In this document: positions 25,222-34,185 of the stretch, in pieces
Position numbering within the stretch: the stretch's first letter is position 1
Layout of the letters: each line of letters starts with the position of its first letter
Origin: Chitinophaga pinensis
GTDB lineage: Bacteria; Bacteroidota; Bacteroidia; NS11-12g; UBA9320
Direction: 5' to 3'
Length of the DNA: 44,697 nt
NCBI GenBank assembly: GCA_945907065.1
Contig: CAMDSC010000019.1
Location: forward strand, 1-44,697
Notes under the pieces: generated by a model
Database searches by the model: none
Seen by the model: only the letters and a program-made list of their open reading frames with translations
What the model was told of the DNA's origin: nothing
Made by a program: the position numbers and the translations under genes

Positions 25222-26214
25222 ATGTCTAAAATTCAGGCTGCAATTACCGCTGTTGGGGGCTATGTTCCCGAAAAAATACTATCAAATAAAGACCTTGAAA
25301 AAATGGTAGATACCACTGATGAGTGGATAATGTCAAGAACAGGAATTAAAGAAAGAAGGATACTGGAAGACGGAAGAGCTACGTCAGATATGGCTGTAAT
25401 GGCTGTGAACGAACTCTTAAAAAAACGTGGAATTGGTGCCGAAGAAATTGAACTGGTTATTTGTTGTACCATTACCGGAGATTTAATTTTTCCGGCCACA
25501 GCTAATATAGTTTGTGATAAAATAGGAGCCAAAAATGCCTGGGGATTTGACTTAGCAGCTGCTTGTTCAGGATTTTTATTTGGTTTGGAAACCGGTTCTA
25601 AATTCATTGAATCGGGTATGTATAAAAAAGTGATAGTAATTGGAGGCGATAAAATGTCGGCCATTTTGGATTATACCGATAGAAATACTTGTATAATTTT
25701 TGGTGATGGTGCCGGTGCGGTATTGTTAGAACCAAATAATGAAGGGATTGGAATATGCGATAGTATTTTAAGAACGGATGGTTCAGGCCGTGAGTTCTTG
25801 CATCAAAAAGCCGGAGGGTCGTTAAAGCCACCAACTATTGAAACTGTTACTGCCCGCGAACACTATGTTTACCAAGAGGGAAAAACAGTTTTCAAATTTG
25901 CGGTGACCAATATGGCCGAAGTAAGCAAGGAAATAATGGATCGCAATAATTTACAGTCGGAAGATATTAATTATTTGGTGGCACATCAGGCCAATAAACG
26001 GATTATAGATGCAACGGCCGACAGAATGGGAGTGGGTTCAGATAAAGTATTGATGAATATTCAACGCTACGGGAATACTACCAACGGAACCTTGCCATTA
26101 TTGCTGTGGGATTATGAAAAGCAACTTAAAAAAGGAGATAATCTAATACTGTCTACATTTGGTGGAGGATTTACATGGGGCGCTATTTATATAAAGTGGG
26201 CTTATAATTCTTAG
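25222..26214 (+). CDS. fabH: 3-oxoacyl-ACP synthase III
   Basis: Initiating ketoacyl synthase that condenses an acyl-CoA (acetyl or branched) with malonyl-ACP to start fatty-acid synthesis. Normal length of 330 residues. The catalytic triad is visible: Cys115 in AAACSGFLFGLETG, His in VAHQANKRIID and Asn in YGNTTNGTLPLLLW. Other family blocks are TTDEWIMSRTGIKERRI, FGDGAGAVLLE and STFGGGFTWGAIYIKW. Bacteroidota FabH often primes with branched acyl-CoAs, but the primer preference cannot be read. It is last in the DUF177-rpmF-plsX-fabH cluster and is followed by a strong terminator. Confidence 0.96.
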   Translation: MSKIQAAITAVGGYVPEKILSNKDLEKMVDTTDEWIMSRTGIKERRILEDGRATSDMAVMAVNELLKKRGIGAEEIELVICCTITGDLIFPATANIVCDKIGAKNAWGFDLAAACSGFLFGLETGSKFIESGMYKKVIVIGGDKMSAILDYTDRNTCIIFGDGAGAVLLEPNNEGIGICDSILRTDGSGREFLHQKAGGSLKPPTIETVTAREHYVYQEGKTVFKFAVTNMAEVSKEIMDRNNLQSEDINYLVAHQANKRIIDATADRMGVGSDKVLMNIQRYGNTTNGTLPLLLWDYEKQLKKGDNLILSTFGGGFTWGAIYIKWAYNS

Positions 26215-26243
26215 AAGTTTGTAATATTTAGAAAATTTATATC

Positions 26244-26276
26244 AAACGTCCGAGGTTTTTAGAGCCTCGGACGTTT
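26244..26276 (+). terminator. Intrinsic terminator after fabH
   Basis: AAACGTCCGAGG (26244-26255) and CCTCGGACGTTT (26265-26276) form a perfect 12-bp G+C-rich stem with a nine-base loop, followed by TTATTTTTATTTT. It lies 30 bases after the fabH stop. Confidence 0.9.
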
Positions 26277-26341
26277 TTATTTTTATTTTGGGGGATTAAG
26301 ACTAATTTGGTGTCTTTTATTTATTACTAAAAAATTTACAT

Positions 26342-26926
26342 ATGAAAACACGAATTACTCTACTCATTGCTATCATTTTTGGTTTACCCCTGATATTTTT
26401 AGCTTGCGACCCGAACCTGTGTGGTCCATTTAAGGCAAGTTTTTTTACCTATTCAAAAGTTGAAAACCATTTAATGAAACAAAATTTCATTGACCCTTTT
26501 GAGCAAAATGATACTATTACAGAAGATACTATTCGGGTAAATATGGATTTAAGGCAAGACTTCGTAACAAATATTTTAAGAAAAGGCACATCATGCGGGT
26601 ATTCAGCATGGGCATGTTCACCGCCGGAACCAAGAGCAAAAAACAAGATTACAAATTTAATTTTTGGCCTTTTCTTGAATGGTGATACTCTGAATGCTAA
26701 TGAAACAATGTTAAACTCATTGGTTTTGAGAATTCCATTGAGGAATTATAGCTGGCCTATTGATAAAGAGGCATTTTTCTCACATTTCAATATTGCAAAT
26801 CCTTTTGGAATTAACGGAACTTTTCTCTCCCCTCATAATTCCAAATACGTTCAATTTGTTACTTGGGCCATAAAAGAAAATGGAGATACCTTAAAAGCTA
26901 TTAGCCAAAAAGTATTTTGTAAATAA
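26342..26926 (+). CDS. Hypothetical lipoprotein
   Basis: A 194-residue protein with a clear lipoprotein signal: MKTR start, hydrophobic run and lipobox IFLAC, so Cys22 would be acylated. The mature part has CxxxC-like pairs (CDPNLC, then CGYSAWAC), which probably form disulfides in the periplasm. The remainder is a beta-rich single domain (ITNLIFGLFLNGDTLN, NSLVLRIPLRNYSWP, YVQFVTWAIKENGDTLKAISQKV). I do not recognise the family. It is transcribed alone from behind the fabH terminator and ends eight bases from the convergent acs. Confidence 0.75.
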   Translation: MKTRITLLIAIIFGLPLIFLACDPNLCGPFKASFFTYSKVENHLMKQNFIDPFEQNDTITEDTIRVNMDLRQDFVTNILRKGTSCGYSAWACSPPEPRAKNKITNLIFGLFLNGDTLNANETMLNSLVLRIPLRNYSWPIDKEAFFSHFNIANPFGINGTFLSPHNSKYVQFVTWAIKENGDTLKAISQKVFCK

Positions 26927-26933
26927 ATTATAC

Positions 26934-28829
26934 TTACAACCTTCCCTTTTTAATCTCCTCAACCACCCCCGGATCAAGCAAAGTTGTCACATCCCCAATA
27001 TTTTCAAACTCTCCTTCGGCTATTTTTCTCAGTATTCGTCGCATTATTTTTCCTGAACGGGTTTTAGGTAACCCGTTAACAAACTGAATTTTATCGGGCT
27101 TGGCAAATGCCCCTATTTCTTTGGTAACAATGGCTAAAATTTCAGCTCTTAGTTTATTTTCATCCTCCGGAGGTTCCAGGCAAATAGCGTAGGCATAAAT
27201 TCCTTGCCCTTTAATATCATGCGGATAACCTACCACGGCAGTTTCCACCAAACCATGGTGCATATCAATGGCATTTTCAACCTCGGCAGTTCCTATTCTA
27301 TGCCCCGAAACATTGAGCACATCATCCACACGGCCTGTTATGCGATAGTGTCCGTCAGCATCACGCAGGCAGCCATCGCCAGTAAAATACAGATTGGGGT
27401 ATGCCGCAAAATAATTGGTTCGGCAGCGCTCATGGTCGCCATAAGTGGTTCTTAAAATACCGGGCCAAGGGAATTTTACACAAAGATTTCCGCTAACATC
27501 ATTACCCAAAATTTCTTCCCCTTTTTCATCCACCAAAACGGGTTGAATTCCTGGCAAAGGCAACATCGCATAGCAAGGTTTGGTAGGTGTTATCCCTGCA
27601 ATCGGGCTAATCATAATTCCACCGGTTTCGGTCTGCCACCACGTATCAGCAATGGGGCAATCTTTATGGCCAATATTATCCTGATACCAATGCCAAGCTT
27701 CTTCATTTATTGGTTCACCTACCGAACCTAATTTATTAAGTGAATTTAAATTTTTATTTTCTACATAATGATGTCCGGCCTGCATCAGTGATCGAATGGC
27801 TGTAGGAGCTGTATAAAGAATATTCACCTGATGTTTACCTACAATATCCCAAAGCCGTCCGGCATCAGGAAAGTTGGGAACTCCCTCAAACATGAGTGAA
27901 GTAGCCCCATTGGCCAAAGGCCCGTAAATGATATAACTATGTCCTGTAACCCAGCCAATATCCGCCGTGCAAAAGAAAATTTCATCCGGCTGGTATTGGA
28001 AAACATTGGAAAAAGTGTAACCTGCATACACCATATAACCACCGCAAGTATGCACTACACCTTTTGGTTTTCCGGTGCTGCCGCTGGTGTATAGTATAAA
28101 AAGTAAATCTTCGGCATCCATTATTTCCGCAGGGCAATAGGAATTTACTTTGGCTATTTCATCATGCCACCAAACATCGCGGTCGGTTATCATATTCACC
28201 TCACTTTGGGTTCTGGCCAATACGATAACTTTATTTACCGAAGGACACGATTTTAAAGCCTCATCAATGATGGGTTTTAATGGAATTTGTTTGGCTCCGC
28301 GAAAAGCACCGTCGGCCGTAAGAACTATATTGCATTGGGCATCCTGAATCCTATCGGAAATACTTTGGGCGCTAAACCCTCCAAAAATCACAGAATGAAT
28401 GGCACCAATCCTGGCACAAGCCAATACGGCGATGGCCAATTCAGGAACCATAGGCATATAAATACAAATGCGGTCGCCTTTTTTTGCACCGTTGTTTTTT
28501 AAAACATTGGCAAAGCGGCAAACCTCAGCTTGAAGTTGGTTGTAAGTAATATTTCTGGTTGGTTCATTCGGGTCGTTGGGTTCCCAAATCAGGGCGGTTT
28601 TGTTTCCTAAGGTTTCTAAATGTCGGTCGAGGCAATTTTCAGTGATATTTAATTTTCCTCCTTCAAACCATTTTATGTTCGGGTCTTTAAAATTCCAATC
28701 TAAAACGGTGTCCCATGGTTTTTGCCATTGAAAATGTCCGGCTACCTCAGCCCAAAACGCTTCAGGGTTTTCGATGCTGTATTTATAAACTTCTTCGTAT
28801 TCAGTAAAGGATTGGATTTGATAGTTCAT
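26934..28829 (-). CDS. acs: Acetyl-CoA synthetase (AMP-forming)
   Basis: Converts acetate, ATP and CoA to acetyl-CoA via acetyl-AMP in the cytosol. The 631 residues are near the usual 640-650. Landmarks: substrate-binding FGGFSAQSISDRI, P-loop YTSGSTGKPKGV, GPLANGATSLMFEGVPN, the acyl-adenylate motif TWWQTETGG, YFTGDGCLRDADGHY and the C-terminal PKTRSGKIMRRILR, whose Lys is the residue silenced by acetylation in characterised Acs proteins. It has its own promoter, 90 bases from the downstream MFS transporter on the same strand, which suggests uptake and activation of a short carboxylate. Confidence 0.96.
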   Translation of the reverse strand: MNYQIQSFTEYEEVYKYSIENPEAFWAEVAGHFQWQKPWDTVLDWNFKDPNIKWFEGGKLNITENCLDRHLETLGNKTALIWEPNDPNEPTRNITYNQLQAEVCRFANVLKNNGAKKGDRICIYMPMVPELAIAVLACARIGAIHSVIFGGFSAQSISDRIQDAQCNIVLTADGAFRGAKQIPLKPIIDEALKSCPSVNKVIVLARTQSEVNMITDRDVWWHDEIAKVNSYCPAEIMDAEDLLFILYTSGSTGKPKGVVHTCGGYMVYAGYTFSNVFQYQPDEIFFCTADIGWVTGHSYIIYGPLANGATSLMFEGVPNFPDAGRLWDIVGKHQVNILYTAPTAIRSLMQAGHHYVENKNLNSLNKLGSVGEPINEEAWHWYQDNIGHKDCPIADTWWQTETGGIMISPIAGITPTKPCYAMLPLPGIQPVLVDEKGEEILGNDVSGNLCVKFPWPGILRTTYGDHERCRTNYFAAYPNLYFTGDGCLRDADGHYRITGRVDDVLNVSGHRIGTAEVENAIDMHHGLVETAVVGYPHDIKGQGIYAYAICLEPPEDENKLRAEILAIVTKEIGAFAKPDKIQFVNGLPKTRSGKIMRRILRKIAEGEFENIGDVTTLLDPGVVEEIKKGRL

Positions 28830-28843
28830 TGGTAATCAAGAAG

Positions 28844-28851
28844 CAAATATA
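28844..28851 (-). promoter_or_regulatory. Promoter -7 box of acs
   Basis: The minus strand reads TATATTTG followed by CTTC, an exact TAnnTTTG match, 14 bases before the acs start codon. Confidence 0.55.
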
Positions 28852-28919
28852 AATGAAGTATGGGAACGCTGATAATGCTGATTTTTATAATAATTTATGT
28901 TAAAAAATCTTTTGAAATC

Positions 28920-30686
28920 TTAACTTTCTGTGTCATCTACGTTCTTATTATAAAATCCCTTAAACGCATACTTCCCAAAAATACACAAGCCAAACGCAAT
29001 AGGGGTAAAAATTCCAATGATAATTAACCATTGTAAAATATCATTAACGGTAGCAGTTGGTAAAGACAAGCGTTTGTAAGCAAAGTAAATAAGGGTGCAA
29101 ATAGCCAAAGGCCCTAAAAGCATTAAAATAATTCCTAACCATTTTTTTAAAGTTGGCCATAAAAGAGTATTTGATTTATTACTTAAAAACAAGGTGCCAA
29201 TAACTAAACAAACCGACGCCACACCTATGGGATACCATAATCCTGCCAATGGGTCGCCAATTGGATTGTCCTGGGTTTTGGTGTATTCAATAATTAAAAG
29301 TCCTATAAACGGAACCAGGCCACCAAACACCCCGTTGCCAATATGGTAGGGCAAACTCATGGATGTATATCGTATTCGGGTTGGGAATAATTCTACTAAA
29401 AAAGCGGCAATTGGCCCGTAAACCATTGTAACAAAAAATATTTGAATAAAAACTAAGAACACCATGAGCCAATAGTGAGTGTTGCCCACTAGTTTTTCAA
29501 CCTTTACAATGGGTTTTATCGAAAATTTACTCGCCGCATACCAAGTATCAATTTGAGAATATTTAAAAACGGCATCATCCTTATAAAATTTCAGAGTATC
29601 ACTTTTTACCACAAAATCGTAAGTTCCTTTTATTCGGGTTATCGTTCGTGAAACAGACGTTTTATCTTTAATAATTTCTTTAGTTGATGTATTCGTGATG
29701 TCTAAAAACTTTTGATAAATGGGCCGGTAACAAACAATTCCTAAAAACATCCCACCCAGCATTATCCATTTTCGTCCTAATTTATCGCTTAATGAACCAA
29801 ACATTATAAAAAATGGGGTAGCAAAAAGTATGGCCCAAAGTATAATCGTTCGTGATTGTTCAAAATCAACCTTGCAGGTGTTTTCAATAAATGATTGGGC
29901 ATAAAATTGGCCAGTGTACCAAATTACTCCTTGCCCCATAACCGCCCCAAACAAAGCCAGTAATACCATTTTTAAATTATCGCGTTTTGTAAAACTTTCT
30001 TTTAATGGATTGGCAGATGTTTTTCCTTCTTTTTTAAGTTCAGTAAATAAAGGCGATTCCTTCATTTTTAATCGGATAATGATGGAAACAACTACCAATA
30101 AAGAGGAAACTAGAAACGGAATTCGCCATCCCCAGGTATTAAAATTTTCGACACCCAAGGCATTTCGGGTTACTAAAATAACGCCCAGAGAAAGAAACAA
30201 ACCCAAAGTAGCTGTGGTTTGAATCCAGCTTGTAAAAAAGCCCCTTCGACCTTCCGGTGAATGCTCTGCTACATAAGTTGCGGCTCCACCATATTCTCCG
30301 CCCAAAGCCAACCCTTGTATCAATCTTAATATTAGAACCAAAATTGGTGCTGCAATTCCAATAGTATCATAGGTTGGAATAAGCCCAATTAAAAATGTAG
30401 AGGCTCCCATTAAAACCAAGGTTAATAAAAACGTGTATTTGCGCCCAATTATATCGCCCAATCTTCCAAAAACCAAAGCCCCAAACGGGCGAACAATAAA
30501 ACCTGCTGCAAATATGGCAAGGGTTGAAAGAAGTGCCGCTGCACCTTGTTCCTGAGGGAAAAATTGTTTAGAAATAATGGTGGCAAGACTTCCAAAAATG
30601 TAAAAATCGTACCATTCGATAAGCGTTCCAACGGATGAAGCGGTTATAACTTTCCAGATGCCTTTAGGGGAAACAGGTTTATTCAT
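28920..30686 (-). CDS. MFS transporter, metabolite:H+ symporter (MHS) subfamily, with long insert
   Basis: Inner-membrane symporter. The first half carries MHS features: SSVGTLIEWYDFYIFG, FGRLGDIIGRKYTF, LRLIQGLALGGEYGGAATYVAEHSPEGRRGF. At 588 residues it is about 150 longer than normal. The excess is a hydrophilic insert of roughly 90 residues (YRPIYQKFLDITN to IVKVEKLVGN) between membrane segments in the second half, and two extra C-terminal hydrophobic segments (WLGIILMLLGPLAICTLIYF, LQWLIIIGIFTPIAFGLCIF). Substrate is unknown; relatives carry organic acids or betaines. The neighbour acs hints at acetate or a related carboxylate. It lies 90 bases downstream of acs, and 48 bases from the exported protein at its 5' side. 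Confidence 0.85.
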   Translation of the reverse strand: MNKPVSPKGIWKVITASSVGTLIEWYDFYIFGSLATIISKQFFPQEQGAAALLSTLAIFAAGFIVRPFGALVFGRLGDIIGRKYTFLLTLVLMGASTFLIGLIPTYDTIGIAAPILVLILRLIQGLALGGEYGGAATYVAEHSPEGRRGFFTSWIQTTATLGLFLSLGVILVTRNALGVENFNTWGWRIPFLVSSLLVVVSIIIRLKMKESPLFTELKKEGKTSANPLKESFTKRDNLKMVLLALFGAVMGQGVIWYTGQFYAQSFIENTCKVDFEQSRTIILWAILFATPFFIMFGSLSDKLGRKWIMLGGMFLGIVCYRPIYQKFLDITNTSTKEIIKDKTSVSRTITRIKGTYDFVVKSDTLKFYKDDAVFKYSQIDTWYAASKFSIKPIVKVEKLVGNTHYWLMVFLVFIQIFFVTMVYGPIAAFLVELFPTRIRYTSMSLPYHIGNGVFGGLVPFIGLLIIEYTKTQDNPIGDPLAGLWYPIGVASVCLVIGTLFLSNKSNTLLWPTLKKWLGIILMLLGPLAICTLIYFAYKRLSLPTATVNDILQWLIIIGIFTPIAFGLCIFGKYAFKGFYNKNVDDTES

Positions 30687-30734
30687 TCAAATTTTTAAGC
30701 TTAAATTGTGGCTTTATGTTACAACAGTGATATC

Positions 30735-31757
30735 CTACAATTTTAACAATCTTTTATTCAATGTTCGTATCATTTTTCTCACCACTATCGGGTCTTCAAA
30801 AAAACTATCACCGGATAAGTTTCTTACAAAAAATGGACTGTCGGGCATCGGGTTTTGCATTTTGTAATCGTATACAATCAATCCCTGTGTGCTTGCTCTA
30901 TTTATATCATAAACAATAGCCCCAATTTTAGCAATAAAAATTTGATTAGCGTTTGGTAAATTAGAAAATGAATCCAATGATTTTGATAAATTGGAAGCTT
31001 TAATAAAATCAACTTTACTAAAATTATAATTCTCAGCAATCATTTTATGCAAAACATGTATTGAACTATCGGTGCCATCTTCAATAAAATAAAGGGTTCC
31101 AGCTCTCAGATTTTTTGTAAATACTTTTTCTGGTGTTGGGGTAGTGTCATTGTTCCAATTTTTTATGTCCTTGGTTGTTAATCGGTATTCTATTCCAAAA
31201 CTTAATGTGCCCGGAAGAGTTGGTTTTCCTATACTTTTTGATTGCGGAATTGGCTGAATGGTTGAAATATTTAGAGTTAAATTTGGTCGGGGTTTGAAAA
31301 TGATTCCTGCCTCAATGGATGGAACTAACTTTTGATTCGATTTTAAAGTGGCATATCCAGTGCCTGATGAGGAAGTAGCCGATAAAACAGTTTTGCTAAA
31401 TGTATAAATATAGTTGGCATTTATACCGGTATAAAACGAGGAATTAGTAAATTTTGGATTTATCCATTCGGTTCCAATATTTAAATCTACAGTTTCCCAA
31501 TTAATACTTGAAGACTCTTTTTTATAACTAAGCGCTACCTCTCTGTAACCGATACCTGCAACAAAATTCAGTTTAGTATTGATGGGTAAATAGAAATTAA
31601 TACATCCGCTGATAGCCGGTTTTCCTGAAAAAGAATCGCGCATTACCAATGGTATGGACTGTTGAAATCCGCCACGAATGCCAAACCCAACTTGTGCCTG
31701 GGCTTGAATATTTATTAATAAAAACATTAGTACAATTGCCTTTTTGGTCTCTTTCAT
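30735..31757 (-). CDS. Exported two-part protein: beta-barrel-like N-half, soluble C-half
   Basis: From the ATG at 31757 it has 340 residues. The first 20 form a signal peptide (AIVLMFLLINIQAQAQ/V). Residues 25-200 show outer-membrane barrel strands (GFGIRGGFQQSIPL, LNFVAGIGYREVALSY, WETVDLNIGTEWI, SFYTGINANYIYTF, LNISTIQPIPQ, GTLSFGIEYRL). After a linker (WNNDTTPTPEK) comes a soluble alpha/beta segment of about 120 residues (GTLYFIEDGTDSSIHVLHKMI, QIFIAKIGAIVYDI, FEDPIVVRKMIRTLNKRLL). I know no family with this combination. It may anchor a periplasmic domain to the outer membrane. The distance of 48 bases to the MFS gene could allow co-transcription, but no function follows from that. Confidence 0.7.
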   Translation of the reverse strand: MKETKKAIVLMFLLINIQAQAQVGFGIRGGFQQSIPLVMRDSFSGKPAISGCINFYLPINTKLNFVAGIGYREVALSYKKESSSINWETVDLNIGTEWINPKFTNSSFYTGINANYIYTFSKTVLSATSSSGTGYATLKSNQKLVPSIEAGIIFKPRPNLTLNISTIQPIPQSKSIGKPTLPGTLSFGIEYRLTTKDIKNWNNDTTPTPEKVFTKNLRAGTLYFIEDGTDSSIHVLHKMIAENYNFSKVDFIKASNLSKSLDSFSNLPNANQIFIAKIGAIVYDINRASTQGLIVYDYKMQNPMPDSPFFVRNLSGDSFFEDPIVVRKMIRTLNKRLLKL

Positions 31758-31877
31758 TTGTGTTTTCAAACTTAGCATATTAGCCATAAATATTAATGGT
31801 TGGTTTGGGAGATGAATTTTTCAGTTTAGCAAAGGAATTTTTATGGTTTTCTCTTTTAAAATTTGTTACTTCCCCTG

Positions 31878-32585
31878 TTGGAAATCTTTAAAAACGTGAC
31901 CCATATTTTTTGGGATTTAGACCATACCCTTTGGGACTATTCCACCAATGCACGTCTCACCATTTTTGAATTATATGAAAAACATAGCGTGAACAAAAGT
32001 ACCCAACACAGTCCTGATATTTTTCATAAAACCTATTGCAAGCACAATGACCTTGCATGGGAAAATTACAGAAATGGAATCATTGATAAAGCCGTTTTAA
32101 GGCAGCGGCGGTTTAAAGATACTTTTATTGAATTGGGTATGGAACCCGAAGGAATGTACCAGCTATTTGAAAAGGAATTTGTGGAAATATGCCCCACCAA
32201 AGGCCATTTGATGCCTGGTGCTTTAGATGCTTTAAATCATTTTCATTTAAAATTTGAACAACACATTATTACCAATGGATTTAAAGAAACCCAAGGTGTA
32301 AAAATGCAAACTTCAGGCATCCATCACTTTTTTAAAACTCTTACTAATTCAGAAGATGCGGGAGTTCAAAAGCCCCATCCCGAAATTTTTAAGATTGCTT
32401 TAAAATCTGCAGGAGCAACTACCGAAAATAGCTTGATGATAGGCGATAATTACGAAGCTGATATTTTGGGCGCTCATAATTTAGGGATGAAATGTATTTT
32501 CTATAATCCCGAATCAGTTGATATTAATAATATGCCGGAGGATATTATTGTGATTAAGGAGTTGGGGAAGTTGGTGGAATTGTAG
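31878..32585 (+). CDS. YjjG-type HAD-family hydrolase (noncanonical nucleotide 5'-phosphatase family)
   Basis: Cytosolic haloacid-dehalogenase fold phosphatase. Motif I FWDLDHTLWD has the two catalytic aspartates, motif II is IITNG, motif III QKPHPEIFKIAL holds the Lys, and motif IV is GDNYEADILGA. The WDY at the end of motif I and the overall length match the YjjG/YfnB group, which includes nucleotidases acting on non-canonical nucleotides. No ATG exists near the 5' end. The frame is open from a TTG at 31863 to the DLD motif; a TTG at 31878 (LEIFKNVTHIF) gives 235 residues and fits family N-termini best. The start is uncertain. Confidence 0.86.
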   Translation: MEIFKNVTHIFWDLDHTLWDYSTNARLTIFELYEKHSVNKSTQHSPDIFHKTYCKHNDLAWENYRNGIIDKAVLRQRRFKDTFIELGMEPEGMYQLFEKEFVEICPTKGHLMPGALDALNHFHLKFEQHIITNGFKETQGVKMQTSGIHHFFKTLTNSEDAGVQKPHPEIFKIALKSAGATTENSLMIGDNYEADILGAHNLGMKCIFYNPESVDINNMPEDIIVIKELGKLVEL

Positions 32586-32589
32586 TTCT

Positions 32590-34179
32590 TTACATCGCCC
32601 CAATCTCTTTCAAATACTCTTGGTATTCATCCATCAGAGTATTGTAAAGCATTTCACTAACATAGCGGGCTCCTTCGGTGCTAAAGTGCGTAAAATCTTT
32701 GGCAGCCAGTTTATTGCTTACCCAACTGCTCATACTGTTTTGGCCACCCATAGCGGTGTATAAATCCCAAAAAGCGCAGCCATTATCAAAAGCTGCTTTT
32801 TTCATCGCATCCCTTATAAGCGAAATATTTGGATAGGATTCATATCCATCAGCAGTTTTACGGCTCATATCGGATGGCCCAATGATAAGGATAGATGCAT
32901 TGGGTGAAGCGGCTTTAATAGTGGCCAATTGTTTGGCAAATGCTTTGGCATACCAATCATAATTGGTTCGCGGGTCGGGCACTAAATTAATTCCGTATTG
33001 CAATACAATTAATTTTACATTCATTTGGCTGTAAAGCTGTGTTAGCATAGGAATATTGATACCATCAAAACCTAAAGCTGAACTGCCTCGCATCGGAAAA
33101 TTATCAACCGCTATTCCAGTGTTTCCATCCAAGGCCACGCCATATAAGAAAGGACTTTTACCGGTAAAATTAAGATTAACCCCGGTGGTAACTTCTCCTA
33201 AATTAAAAGATTTGGCTGAAACCAAAGTATTGGGCAAAAATTCATTTATTTCAGTTCCTTCATTCACTTTTAATTTAAAATTAAAAGATTCATCTGCTGA
33301 ATAAAGCAATGTAAGTTTATTGTATTGCCTCACTCTTGGATAGCTTCCTGTGGCATTTATCAGTCTCATCCATGCCCCTCCAGCCATTTTTATTGGCGAT
33401 GTTTTGGTAGTTATACTGTCGTAATAAAATTTATTTGAATCTATCTCATAATAAATGCTATCATTGGCCGAAACCATTTTTTTCTTAAAAAACTTTTTAA
33501 TGATTTCTTTCTTTTCGCCGCCATCCGATTTTAAAGCAACTCCGCCGCTATATCTGTAGGATGAAGCCCCAATTCCATAATAGCCATTGGTTAATTTTGG
33601 AGTTTTACCATAAATAGCATATTTAACCCAATTATTACTTTCACTTTGTCGCACAGAAATACGTGAATTGGAAATATCATATGGCAAAATAATGCCTGGC
33701 CCCCAACCGCCAAATCGCAATTGTAAACGATTTCGCAAATAATCGCTGATTCTATCTCCTTCCAATTGCGAATCGCCATAATGTATAATCCGAATATGGC
33801 TCGTTTGTTTTTCTAATTCAGCTAAAGCACGAAAAAAAGTAGACATAGCTTTGCGGGTATTGTCGGGATATTGTATTTGCTTTTCTTCAGGAACTACAAT
33901 TTTTTCCTTTTTAATTTTGGCAAGAGTTTTACTGTCGAGAGTTACTAAGTTGGTATCAACCGTTTCTACATTGGCAATTACTTTTTTTGCATCTACTACT
34001 AATTTGGTTTCCTTTTCAAATATTTTTTTTAATGGTACAAAATCAATAGTGTATTTTCCAAAAGGGATTTTGCCGGAAGGAAATACAACTACAACCATAG
34101 CCAAAAGAAGATTTAAAAGAATTAATGCCCCAAATATTTTTACAGGCGATACTTTTGCTAATATCTTTTCCTTGTCCAT
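32590..34179 (-). CDS. SGNH/GDSL-type hydrolase, membrane-anchored
   Basis: A 529-residue protein with one N-terminal membrane segment (IFGALILLNLLLAMVVVVF) and an extracytoplasmic esterase domain. Block I is IIHYGDSQLEGDRIS with the nucleophile Ser; the C-terminal block is KDFTHFSTEGARYVSEML with the Asp-x-x-His pair. The middle also has VNLVLQYGINLVPD-type strands, the region of the family's Asn. Between them lies a beta-rich insertion of about 200 residues (TNGYYGIGASSYRYSGG to LNFTGKSPF), longer than in simple esterases. Similar proteins de-acetylate peptidoglycan or exopolysaccharide, but the substrate is not determined here. It is six bases downstream of the transglycosylase-like gene, suggesting a joint wall-related function. 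Confidence 0.85.
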   Translation of the reverse strand: MDKEKILAKVSPVKIFGALILLNLLLAMVVVVFPSGKIPFGKYTIDFVPLKKIFEKETKLVVDAKKVIANVETVDTNLVTLDSKTLAKIKKEKIVVPEEKQIQYPDNTRKAMSTFFRALAELEKQTSHIRIIHYGDSQLEGDRISDYLRNRLQLRFGGWGPGIILPYDISNSRISVRQSESNNWVKYAIYGKTPKLTNGYYGIGASSYRYSGGVALKSDGGEKKEIIKKFFKKKMVSANDSIYYEIDSNKFYYDSITTKTSPIKMAGGAWMRLINATGSYPRVRQYNKLTLLYSADESFNFKLKVNEGTEINEFLPNTLVSAKSFNLGEVTTGVNLNFTGKSPFLYGVALDGNTGIAVDNFPMRGSSALGFDGINIPMLTQLYSQMNVKLIVLQYGINLVPDPRTNYDWYAKAFAKQLATIKAASPNASILIIGPSDMSRKTADGYESYPNISLIRDAMKKAAFDNGCAFWDLYTAMGGQNSMSSWVSNKLAAKDFTHFSTEGARYVSEMLYNTLMDEYQEYLKEIGAM

Positions 34180-34185
34180 TAAGGA

